64,000 nt of DNA, from positions 134,197,254 through 134,261,253 of the forward strand of contig CM056721.1 in NCBI GenBank assembly GCA_029844215.1, written 5' to 3'. This DNA is from Przewalskia tangutica (taxonomy: Eukaryota > Streptophyta > Magnoliopsida > Solanales > Solanaceae). The position numbers were made by a program, and so were the translations under genes. Under the pieces are notes generated by a model. That model was not told the origin of the DNA, searched no databases, and was given only the letters and a program-made list of their open reading frames with translations. Of the stretch, positions 34,674 to 45,687 are shown piece by piece. The stretch's first letter is position 1, and each line of letters begins with the position of its first letter.

Positions 34674-35690
34674 TTAATTAGTAGCATCTTGTTTAGGGCA
34701 ACCTTGTTCTTTTCTTAAGCAGTATTTGCTAGGTTTGAAACACCTCAAGTATATTAACTTGTAAAGGTGTTCTTTAGTCTAGTGTTCCTTGTATTCTGCT
34801 AACCAGAATCTGTACAGAGACCACCTTATGTCTTTATGTTACAGATGAACTCCAGTTATGGATAAGATGAGAAAACGAGTAAAGTAGTGATTCAGTACTT
34901 GATTATCCTGTCTCATATCCAAATGATTTCTTTTTCAAGTGGGGAACATATTGATCATTTCTGAACTACTTCAGCGAAGTGCTTGTGCGGCAATTTAGAA
35001 TATAAATGCGCAGGAAGGGCCATTTAGTTCCTGGATTGTGTGTTTCTAGGGATTTCTAAAACAAGTGAAATGACTACCACTAGATCTCTGTTTTATATAT
35101 ATAACGGTGGTGTCCAGTTAGCAAGCACACCTAAAATATTTTATCGATCCATCCGGTTAGCTTGTGCACACCTAATATATTTTATCGATCCAACAACCAA
35201 CATGTGTTATTGGGTTCTGACCATCAAAATTTAGGTAGGTGAGAAGATATCACTAACATTTTTTTTTCTTTACTGGTATTCGAACCCTAGTCTCCCATGA
35301 TTTTCACCTACTTCACTGGTTGCTAGACGCACTAGTGTGCATTTGCCATTTGACGCACCCTGTCTAATGTGAGTTGCGTCTTCCTCTCTCATTAGGGGGA
35401 AATAGATCCAACCCCTTCCCGGAAATGGTCTAATGATAACTTTGTTGTTGAATTCTGATGTGGATATAATCTGCACAATTAGTGAGTGATTAAGGACCAA
35501 ATAACAACAATGTCGAAGAGAATAACATTCTAACGTTGTTCATCAATAAAACTTTTTTTTAACCAGTCAAGGCAAGCGCTTCATCTGCTCCTAAGCAAGA
35601 CAGAAAGATTGTAAGCATTTTTCTCTGACATACTAAAAGTGTGGAATTGCTTAGTCTTTTTTTTAGTTAAAATTTAGAAATGGCCAGAAA
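34674..35690. other. OBERON4-like 3' UTR and flanking repeat debris
   Basis: The first few hundred bases are probably 3' UTR. A SINE-like segment follows at about 35100-35350. No gene is supported. Confidence 0.45.
35100..35350 (-). mobile_element. Possible tRNA-derived SINE, minus strand
   Basis: The minus strand has AGGGTTCGAATACC at about 35274-35288, a fit to a polymerase III B box, and flanking words (CATGGGAGAC, TAGCAACCAGTGAAGTAGG) that resemble plant tRNA-derived SINEs. The left part repeats CACACCTAA.ATATTTTATCG twice (about 35125 and 35167). Ends and target duplication could not be defined. Confidence 0.4.
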
Positions 35691-35999
35691 CAATTATATT
35701 TTGACTGAAGTAACCTTGTAATGTTAGTGTTTTTCGTTTACTTTCTCATTTGTAATTCTTAAATTTGAGAGGAGAAGTCGTATACTACATACACAATTAT
35801 ATTTTGACTAAAGTAACCTTGTAATGTTAGTGTTTTTCGTTTACTTTCTCATTTGTAATTCTTAAATTTGAGAGGAGAAGTCATATACTACATACACAAT
35901 TATATTTTGACTGAAGTAACCTTGTAATGTTAGTGTTTTTCGTTTACTTTCTCATTTGTAATTCTTAAATTTGAGAGGAGAAGTCGTATACTACATACA
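35691..35999. repeat. Three-copy 103-bp tandem repeat
   Basis: Copies start at 35691, 35794 and 35897, each beginning CAATTATATTTTGACT and ending ACTACATACA. They differ at only a few positions (GACTGAAG/GACTAAAG, GTCGTAT/GTCATAT). The array lies between the convergent OBERON4-like and TOP2 genes and has no coding capacity. The near identity indicates recent amplification. Confidence 0.95.
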
Positions 36000-36409
36000 T
36001 AATAAACTTTCGGATTAGTTCATACAGAAATTTCAAAGTCGTGCAACAAGACTACAACAACATATAATATTTTGTGTTCTAATATCATGTTCTGCAATAC
36101 TTCAGAAAATGAAATGCACCTTGTTCATAAAATGATTGAATTTTTACCTTTTGGATATTAGCAGGCAGTAAAATAAACAATCCAATGGCCATATGAGACT
36201 TCCTTTAAACGAAAAGAAAAACAATAAACATACAAATTAAGAAGTGTTTGAAAGGCATTAAGATTTGTTAGCAGTCAAATTTTCAAGAAACCAACAAGCT
36301 CATTGGTTTACACAGGCCTAAAAATCAACGCACGTCAGTAACTAACTTAGAAAGATTAATCCATCTACTACAGAGATTTTAAGGGAACACTTCAAATTTC
36401 TGCCCTTCT
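36000..36409 (-). other. TOP2 3' untranslated region and flank
   Basis: AT-rich sequence after the stop codon at 36410-36412, up to the tandem repeat. No second gene is seen. The exact polyadenylation site cannot be placed. Confidence 0.5.
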
Positions 36410-39400
36410 CTAATCATCATCTCCATCGAAATCAGAATCATCAGAAGGTTCGAAATCATTGTTCTCCTCATCTTCAGTATCAGAATCACTGATAACATAT
36501 GTTGTCTTCTTCCCACGATTAACCCTTTGTGGTCTAGCTTTTGGAGCCACAACAGCTTCGCTGCTGACTTCTTCTAGACTGCCCAAGGAAGAAACAGAAC
36601 TTTGCAGAACAGCTCCACTTTTCTTGTTAAATGGAGATTCCCTCATTTTCCTTACTTTTCGATCTGGTGAGACACCAGCACCCTCTGCAGGCTTCAGAAC
36701 TTCAGTTATGAGTCTCTGACCAATACTTTGTGATTGCTTATTAGCTGGTGCTCTCTTCTTTGGGGGTTTAGCTGCTGCTGCTGCTACTTTTGTAGTTGCT
36801 GTCTTCCTCCCTCCTTTCTTTTTCGCTTCAACAGCTACTTCTGGCTCAAACTCATCATCATCACTAATTTCAATCTCATCCTCATCGTCAGAAACATATG
36901 CACTGGATAGCACAGTCTTCTTCTTTTGTGCAGCAGCCCTTTTAGCAGGTGCTTTCTTTTGAGCTTTTGGCACTTCAGTCTCCATAACTGCAGGGGAAGT
37001 TGTCATAAGTTCTAGAAGACAATATATAATCATGAAAAATAGTCTACCTCCCATAATATATTACAGCAGATTTGACTTACCTTCTAAGCGATCTGGAGAA
37101 GAGTTAAGATTGTAAGCTGCAAGTCTGTCTTTCAACGCTAGCACTTCATCATCTTCTTCTTCATCTTCAACAGCAATAGATTTTGTCTGCTGATAAGTAT
37201 TGAAAGTTAATATATCAGCAGAGGACTATGATAATAAAGAAAAGAATATCCTTGTTGAAACAAAATCATCGAAGAAAATCTAATCTGATTCCCCACACCT
37301 TTGCAGGAGCTTGCTTTGGACCTCCTCTTCCTTTTGGTTTCACAACCTCCGTAACATTGGCTAGATAGGAAAGCGCAGACAATAACCGATTCATTACATT
37401 AACAATCCAGTAAGAGTACAGCAAAAGCCATGAAAATTAGATACTGACCTGTTTCCGCTGTTGAACCAACTGACACATCCATTGGTTCAGCAGTGGACTC
37501 CACTACGGCAGCCTTCTTAGTATTTTTTCGGGGTTTCGGCTTGGGTGCCTTAACCCCAGCTGCATTCATCACCTTCTTCTTTATCTTCTCTCTAGCTTCC
37601 TCAGTCTGGATATCAATTTTATCTTGTTCCTGAAGAATATAATAAGCAAGTGTTTATTAAGATGAGAAAGGAAAAGTATTCTCAAAAGTTGGAATGAACT
37701 TTTAGTGGCATACATCAAGCTGTTTATCAAGGACATCAAGATCTTTCATCCACAAAACCTTTGGAGTTGCATTTCTCATATCTTCAACCTCACCATTCAG
37801 TTTATCCCTCTCAGCACACAGCTCTTGAACCTTCTCAAGAGTCAATGTTCCTATTGCCATCGACAACAAGTAGTCATAATCACTTGCCCTAACTCCTCTA
37901 TCGGACTCCTCTGGACTATCTTCTGCATCATCAGTTGTATCTGCAACAACAGCTTCAATAGCCTTTTTCTTGGGGAAAGGAGTAAAACCTTTATTCTTCA
38001 ATTCAAGCAAGAGATCAGCTCTCTTCCTGTTGTTCACAATGATTTCGCCTTGCACAACTCCAAGGATGAATTTCACCTTGTTCTCAATTTTCAGCAACTC
38101 CAATTCAAGAATCTCTAATAGAGCTCTCTGCATAAATTACAAGTATACAGTCAATGGCCAGCATTCAAGAGGAAGAAATGTATTTTAGTTCAGTTACTCA
38201 TTAACTTGCCTTTCTTTTCTCATAATACTCGAGTCGCACATGGTAGAACTCCTCAAGAACTGCAGTAAAAGAATTTAAACGGTAAACAACAGAATATATT
38301 TTCTACTAAACTAATGTAATCAAGTGGGAATTACATACTCTCTTCTGGGGTGTCATATTTCTTAATTTTGCCCCTAGAGTCGAAAAGGTGCATATTGCTG
38401 GTGCTTATTGTAGTAGTCAGCTTAAACTTCTTAAGCAAACCCTCTTGCTGGGCCAATAACAGATTCTCCTCAGACAAGATCACTTCAAAACATACAGAGT
38501 TCTCATCACCATACGCTCTGACCTCCTGCATGAAGAAGCTCCTTATTGCTTGTCTACCTTGGAGTACCTTTCAAATGAAAAAAAGTAAATCAGTGATTAA
38601 CTCAATGGACATACCTTTATGAAGGCATCCTTGGCTTTGTCAGTTGAGACTGTCATGGATTCCAAAAACTGCTTATAATCTTCTGTCCACCTCCGGACTG
38701 GCAACTCAGAAATCCTAAGAGTCGTTTCATTAACCTCCTCTACAATACCAGTGACAGTGTAGGTAGCTCCAGCTTCTTTCATTGCTGTTTTCTCTATTTT
38801 TCCTTTGAAACCTTTATACCATGGATCCATTGGCTCCATTAGCTCATCATTCAGTAAACGCCTTACATTAGCAACAAGGTCCCTTGGATTATAATTTGGA
38901 ACATATGAACTCCAACCTGTCCCTATACCTTCACTTCCATTCACAAGTACCATTGGAATGATTGGTACATACCTAAGTGAAAAGAGAATCAATTTGAGTT
39001 TTCTTCACTAAATATGAAGGTATATAATTGTCTGTTACATTATATTTACCAAGTAGGTTCAATCGATTGCCCATCTTCATTCAGGTAATCAAGAATGGTA
39101 TCATCATCCTTAGGGAACAGAAATCTTGCAATTGGCGAAAGCCTGGTGTAAATGTACCTAGAGCTTGCATGATCTTTGCCTCCCTGCATTTGAAGGTTGT
39201 TCAGTCGATGAATAAGTGAAAAGAAAAGGAATTGTGTAATATAAAAGTAAGATTCAAATAATGAATTTAGTTTCTCACCATATTTCGAGTGCCAAATTGA
39301 CCATTTGGTTGCAAAAGATTTACATTATTACTGCCAACATAGTCCTGTGCCATGCCAATGATGGTGCTGCTAAGACTCTGCTCACCATGATGATATGCTG

Positions 39401-42400
39401 AGTGCTCAGAGACATAGCCAGAAAATTGGGAAACTTTTGCTTCCTTAACAAAATTTCTCTTAAATGCACAGAACAGAATCTTCCTTTGACCCGGTTTCAA
39501 ACCATCAAGCATTGACGGAATAGACCTTTGAAGGTCAGCCATTGAAAACAAAATAAGCTCTTTGTTAACAAACTCGGTGTATGATATGTACTTTTCTTTC
39601 TGGTCTAGATGGGTACCAGGCTGCAGAGTATAAGCAAACATAGAGATTGAGAGTCAAATCGGGAGATTTTGAATGTATCATAATCAATACTAAGACATAA
39701 ATATCATTGGTTCCAACCTCAAATTGTCTAAGCCAATTCTTCCTTGCTTCTATCTTCTTCTTACTGAAAGCAAGTTCTATTGATTCCCCATCTTGGTTAT
39801 CTGCCCAGATAAAATCTTTCCTGTGTTTCTGAAGATCTTGGAAGTACTCTTTTCCTTCCTTTGAGGTACTTGTTCCCAACCCCTATCAAGGCAGTAAAGT
39901 GAACAATTAGCAGAAAGCCACATCTGATGGTTCCATGAAATGTTTGGTAGACAAACCTTATAGTACTTAATAGACCAACCACTTGAACTAGCACCCAACA
40001 AGCTCTTTCTCCATAACTCATACTCAGGCATGGTATAAAATGACAGTATCCTCCCACTTTTATGAGTAGCCTGCAAAGCAACAATGTTCAGACTCATGTA
40101 TTTACTAAAAGATCTATAAAACCTGATTGATGTACTTTGGTTATTTTAAAAAAAGGTATAAATTTCACCTTCACAATTGGTGTGATAAACTCCACTAAGA
40201 AAGATGGAACTTTCAGCAAGGACGGCCAAAAAGTGTGGATAAAATTAATTAAGAGACCCTTGATATGCGAACCATCATGATCCTGGACAAGTATAAAATA
40301 TAGTTCAATCACGGTGAACACCGAAAAACCACAAAACATTCAACATATGCAGAAAGATGGATATTGCAGAAGAAAGGGCACCTGATCAGTCATAATCATT
40401 AGATGACCATATCTGAGCGATTTGACACTGTCATATTCTTTGCCTGTCTGAAGTCCAAGAATCTTCTTGATAGCTTCAATTTCTTTATTTTCTGAAACCT
40501 GTTTATGACTTGCTTCCCTTACATTTAGCAGTTTACCCCTCAAAGGGAACACACCATAGTGATCTCGCCCAACAACAGATATTCCAGCCATCTGTGAAAC
40601 AGCTCAGTTCTGTTAGAAACATATCAAAGGTGGTATTGAACATAATGAGGTTGAAGAAAGTAAAAAAGGTATAGCATACAGCTAGAGCCTTGGCTGAATC
40701 TCCTTCAGTCAAAATCAGTGTGCATTTATCGGAATTCCTCCCTCCTGCATCATTAGCATCTTCTAGCTTTTCCACCTTGACCTTCTCAGATTTTTTTCCA
40801 TCAGTCTTCTTAAGGTGTTTGCTATTTTTAAAGTCCGCCCATGAGAGTAGAGTGTCCACAATGCCAATATTCTTCTCAACTGCAGTAAAATCGGAAAAAT
40901 AATAATAATCAAAACCACATAAATAGAACTAATAATATTTTTGGGCTTTGCAAGAATCAAATAGAACGACCTGTAATTGAATTAACATACCTTTCTTCAG
41001 AAAATCTGGTTGAAGTTCACATTTTGAACCGAAACTGTTCTGACGTAGGGTCAAGGTTTCTTTAGTTTGTGAATCAAATGCAGGATTGTCAATGAGAGCA
41101 TTAACAAACATCCATAAATGGTTCTTCACTGCGTGGGCTTTGATGTTAGCATTTTTATTCTTCTTGTTCACTACACCCATTATGTGGTTTGCTATCTGGT
41201 TGGCCACATAATCAACATGAGTTCCACCCTTAATTGTCGCGATGCTATTTACAAAACTGACCTGCCCAAATCATCATGCTAGACCATGTTAGTTTCAGAC
41301 CTAAATATTTCTTAGATTACAACAATAGTTTTGGCTAAAGCAACATGTCATCAGTACCTGTTGAAATTGTCCTTCACTCAAACTCACACATATTTCCCAC
41401 CTTAATACTCCGTCTGCGTCTTTAACCTTTAGGAACTCCCTGCAAAATTAGTGAATGTTAGCATACATTTCAAAGTAAAAAAGCTTGAAAAAAGTAGTAA
41501 AGGTTAGAAACTAGAAATTTCTGACATTTAACCTTTTCGCCTCAGTAGAATCTAAGAAAAGCTTGCAATACTCTTCAAATGATTTGACGGGAATGCGCTG
41601 TTCATTGAGCTTCACCTTCACAGTATTTCCGAGGCATCCACCCAAATCAATCACTCTCTTTCTCATTAGAGCAACTACATCTGCTTCAAGTTGTTCCATG
41701 TTAAACTTTGCCAGGTCTGGCTTAAATGAAACTTTTGTCCAATTCTCACTTGCTTTGCATTTCGTTATGATTGGTTCAGACTTCTTTCCCATGTTGTTAG
41801 AGAAAACCTTCATTAACAGAACACAAAATTCACTTGTTAGAAAACAGAAGTCAACCGACAATCAAAGCAACTACAAGAAATAGAATTTCCCTTGAATATA
41901 AACTGGAAACTGTCAGAAAGAGCCATAAATATAGTTCATCCTCATTCGTAATGGAAATAAGAAGCTTAATCGAAAATCCCAAATTTCCATTATCCTAACT
42001 AATATGATCTTCAGCCCCCTCTAAGGATTACAATCAGATGTGTAAACTCTATCATCCTATTTTACTAAGCTCTTCAACCCCCTTGAAGAATTGTAATTAA
42101 ACATCAGTAAATCCATTTGTTTAAAAATATAGTTACAATGTCAAGTAGTCCATTATCCTAATCCTAAGTTCTAGGCTCACTTACCCTCTTAAAGAACTAT
42201 ATCACATACCCTAACTAGTAAATTTGATATCCTAAACCTCAGCATATTCGTCTTTATTTGAAAATTTCCGGCGTAAAAAATATGCACATTGCTGCTAATT
42301 TAGTGTTTCATTAAATCAGAAACTAAAATTCCCGCAACAATTAACATTAAGCATACTAGCCTTCAACATTTTCCATAACTCATAAAAGTAATACAAAACT

Positions 42401-42993
42401 AGTAAAAACAAAAAATCGCGAAAAATGTGAGAAATTACCTGCTTATATTTCCTCTGCCTTTTTCCATCTGCAGTTTCAATGACAAATTCAGTTGAAAAGA
42501 TATTGGTAAGCTTAGAACCATATCCATTTCTTCCACCAGTAGTCTTCTTCTCAGCATCATCATAGTTACTACTAGTCAACAAGTGTCCAAAAATCAATTC
42601 CGGCACATACACACCTTCTTCCTGATGGATCTCCACCGGAATACCATCACCGTTATTATAAACACTAATGAAATTCTGTTCGGGATCGATAACTACTTCC
42701 ACTGCATCCATTTTAGGATCTCTCTGTTTATTATCAGCTGCATTTACTAAGATCTCGTCGAAGATCTTGTACAGACCGGGCACGTATGTGACCGGGCGAT
42801 GAACCATTGCATCGTTCTCCCATACCCAAAGAGTTTGAGTGTGTTTTTCAACGGATCCTATGTAGGTATCGGGTCGGAGAAGGATGTGTTCGAGTTGAGT
42901 TTTCTTTTGGTAGGTCTGTTCGATTGTTTTGCCGTTTGTGTTTGGAATGTTGGCGTTGTTGCTTGATTGGAGTGGGAGTTTTTTGGTTGCCAT
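36410..42993 (-). CDS. TOP2: DNA topoisomerase II
   Basis: ATP-dependent type IIA enzyme that passes one duplex through another; nuclear, needed for replication and chromosome segregation. Nineteen exons on the minus strand: 42993-42439, 41807-41533, 41439-41358, 41261-40991, 40879-40680, 40591-40382, 40282-40169, 40070-39957, 39882-39718, 39620-39279, 39183-39050, 38972-38615, 38525-38339, 38259-38210, 38127-37714, 37629-37449, 37360-37299, 37189-37081, 37011-36410. All phases agree, giving 1474 aa, the usual plant length. Visible parts: GHKL ATPase (NAADNKQRD, GRNGYGSKLTNIFS), TOPRIM (LTEGDSAKALA; TDQDHDGSHIKG across an exon joint), PLRGKLLNV, and the catalytic tyrosine in SSRYIYT (about residue 786). 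The C-terminus is an acidic/Lys-rich tail (about 1240-1474). The intron between 38210 and 38127 uses a GC donor (AAAG|GCAAGT). Every catalytic motif I looked for is present, so it looks functional. Confidence 0.96.
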
Positions 42994-43471
42994 TGTTGTG
43001 CCTGTGGCTGTGGCTGTGGCGGTGGAGGAGACACAGAGATGGTATCATATAGGCGCTTTAACGGTAAAGTTGGGGGATTTGAAATTTGAATTCTGGATTG
43101 GAGGGCTGACATGCGGCTTTGATGATCTGACGGTCGTGTGCCTCCCTATGGCAGGTATAGGGTAGGGTGACTGTGCACTTGAGACGGAGTTAGTAAAAAC
43201 AATTAACTAACTTAATACAATATTTATCTGACTTTATTAGACTCTACCATAAACTGAGTGACCACATAGACATTCAGACAAGGCAGAAGCCAAGCAGGGG
43301 TTTCAAATAATTTCTCATTACGTCCAAGTGAAGCTACAATTTGATTATGCAGCCTCCGAATTGGCCTGCAATGAGTGCTCCATTCCATTATGTGTATCAT
43401 AAAGCATTGAACTGCCATATTATTCATCTACTTCAAAGTTTTAAAGCATGTATTCTTAGATCCGTTTGGAT
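42994..43471 (-). promoter_or_regulatory. TOP2 5' leader and promoter region
   Basis: The first part upstream of the start codon is CT/CA-rich on the minus strand (CTCCTCCACCGCCACAGCC), typical of plant leaders. A TATA box was not identified. Only 478 bp separate the start codon from a hAT insertion at 43472. Confidence 0.45.
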
Positions 43472-44158
43472 TGGACCTGTCCAAAGCTCGGGTCGGATGA
43501 CTTTTTTTTTCCACATGACTCTATTTTTTTTACATTTCCCGACCCTGACCCGCCCTACAAACAAAACAAAAAATGGGGAATTTTGGTCGGGTCGGTTAAA
43601 AAATTGAATTTTCAATATTGAAATTAACATTCTCGGAAACATTACCACGAAATTTGGACATTGAAATCTATTGTATATCGTGAGATCTCAACTAAAGAAA
43701 AGGGAAAATTAGAAATCGATTTGGGGGAAACGTCAAATCGATTGGGAAGACGAACGTTTTTCCTGAAATTGGTTGAAATACGCAAAATCATTTTTTTAGG
43801 TGAAACAGAAGTCCGAACGCAGAGTTATGATCATTTAAAGTTTCACCAATTTACAACTATTTTCTCTTCTCCTACATTCAATGTCATTGCTTCACGTTAA
43901 AACATAAAGTCTTCATCACATATATTCTTAAAACATGTAAATATTAATAAAGGAAAGATAATTTAAATTATATTAAAAAGATTAAGTGGCGGGTCGAGGT
44001 CGGGTAAGGGGCCGGGCCGAGTGGATAAAAAATTCTGATCCTGGCCCGATCCTACGTATGCTCGGATCCCCGCCTTTTCGGGTCAGGCGGCTCTCGGGGT
44101 CAGAAAATAGCTGACCCTAGTTTTTCGGGTCGGGCCCCCGACCCAATGGACATGTCTA
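43472..44158. mobile_element. Non-autonomous hAT element upstream of TOP2
   Basis: Flanked by a perfect 8-bp direct repeat GTTTGGAT (43464-43471 and 44159-44166). Ends TGGACCTGTCC and, on the other strand, TAGACATGTCC form the terminal inverted repeat. GGGTCGG-rich subterminal arms lie at both ends (CTCGGGTCGG; GGGTCGGGGGCCCGACCC on the minus strand). 687 bp with no transposase. Confidence 0.92.
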
Positions 44159-44166
44159 GTTTGGAT

Positions 44167-45678
44167 TGGTTTATTGCTTTTAATTTATAAGTTAAAAGTC
44201 ATAAGTTGGGAATTCTAACTTATGACTTTTGACTTATTTTTTATTATTTTGACTTAAAATCAAGTGCTTAAAATTATTATTTTATTTTATTCAAATATTA
44301 TAAAAGTGCTTTAAAATATCTAAAATAAATCAATTCAAACATGCTCTTAATCTTGCTCTTAGCTCCACGCATACAAAAGGTTATATTAGGACAAATTTTA
44401 TAACGGTAAAGGGTATATTTGACCTAACAATTAATTGAGGATAAATTTGAACCATTCACAAAATTTAACAACAAATTTGAACTTTTTTCCTAAACAAAAT
44501 GAAGCTCCATAAGATACTAATATTTTTCATAAAAGAAAGCATGTATCAGGTAGGACTCGTGATTTAGGCAACCCAATCCATCATGTGTAAGGCGGAAGCC
44601 CTCAAAAATGATTTTCAGAAAATGGGTGATCAAAAGAAAAGGAAGAAAAATATATGGTCTGTCGAGCGTTTCAGCGGAGCTTATGATCACTCGCTCCTCC
44701 TTAGTTCGAAAGAGTTTGATTTTGTTAACGTAGCATACATCACTCTCTTATCTCTTTCACACTGTGGATCTATGTCTGCATCTCAGATTATTGACTATAG
44801 ATTCTAAATTTTCACCTAAATGTTTGTTAAAAGTTTCATAGTCTTGGTTTAGATTTTTCTGACTTTCGTTGGGCTTTTCTTTTCGGAAGCATGGAGAAAA
44901 AATAGTGCCCTTCGATCGAAGACTAGTAATAGGTGGTGTCGCACAGCTTTCAGACGTCATATTCATCATTTTAGAAAGCGATGGGAATGAATCTTTTATC
45001 TGCAATGAAAAAATGAGAGTAAACTTGACAAGACACAAGTTAACGATACATCCAATATGAATTATATGTATTCAATTTTCATTTTTCTTTTTATGTTCTT
45101 GCTCATCCCAGGATAGAGAATGGCCATGATTCCCCCTCTCCCCTTCTCGGTCCAGTTATTTGGGAACTCATTCCGAGGGCGACTCCCTATTATAAAAATT
45201 ATGTTCCTTTCATATTGTATTGACAATAATTTTCTAAATACTCTCATCTGGTTTCAAAAGCTATTATGTGACCTCATTTGAAGTACGAGGGATAAACTAA
45301 TCAACTTTCGATATGAATAGAATTTTCAACCTTTTAAAAATAAAACTTACAAATTCAAAAATCAAATATAACATACCACAAGTCACAGTAGTTAACAATC
45401 CAAAAATATTTAGAAATTAAAGTATTTGAAAAAATTGTGGTAAAAATATTTATTTTTTTGACTCTCGTACCCCTAGTAACTAGGACACATCAAGTGGAGT
45501 ACATAAAATTTCCTAGTTTGCTTGGAAATTATTAATTTTATGTTATTTTATCACAAAACTAATTTATTAGAACAATCATGAAAAAAGAAATAGTAGTTTT
45601 TGAAAACAAAGTACAACTTAAATTAAAATAGACAACTATTGACAAAGTTAGTGGTAATAGTTTCCTAAAATGTTGCTA
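44167..45678. other. Intergenic DNA, no supported gene
   Basis: Contains a short inverted repeat at about 44186-44236 (AAAAGTCATAAGTT / AACTTATGACTTTT) and short open frames without recognisable content. AT-rich. Confidence 0.5.
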
Positions 45679-45687
45679 GTAATAATA

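Noticed and set aside
37705..38118. 137-codon plus-strand ORF inside TOP2
   Set aside because: Antisense shadow of a verified TOP2 exon (37714-38127).
44583..44807. 74-codon open frame between the hAT element and the Mutator-like element
   Set aside because: Short, with no recognisable motif, start context or splice partners; consistent with a chance ORF.
44869..45247. Overlapping small ORFs near 45 kb, briefly considered as organelle-derived DNA
   Set aside because: No recognisable plastid or mitochondrial gene could be read; GC content and context do not stand out.
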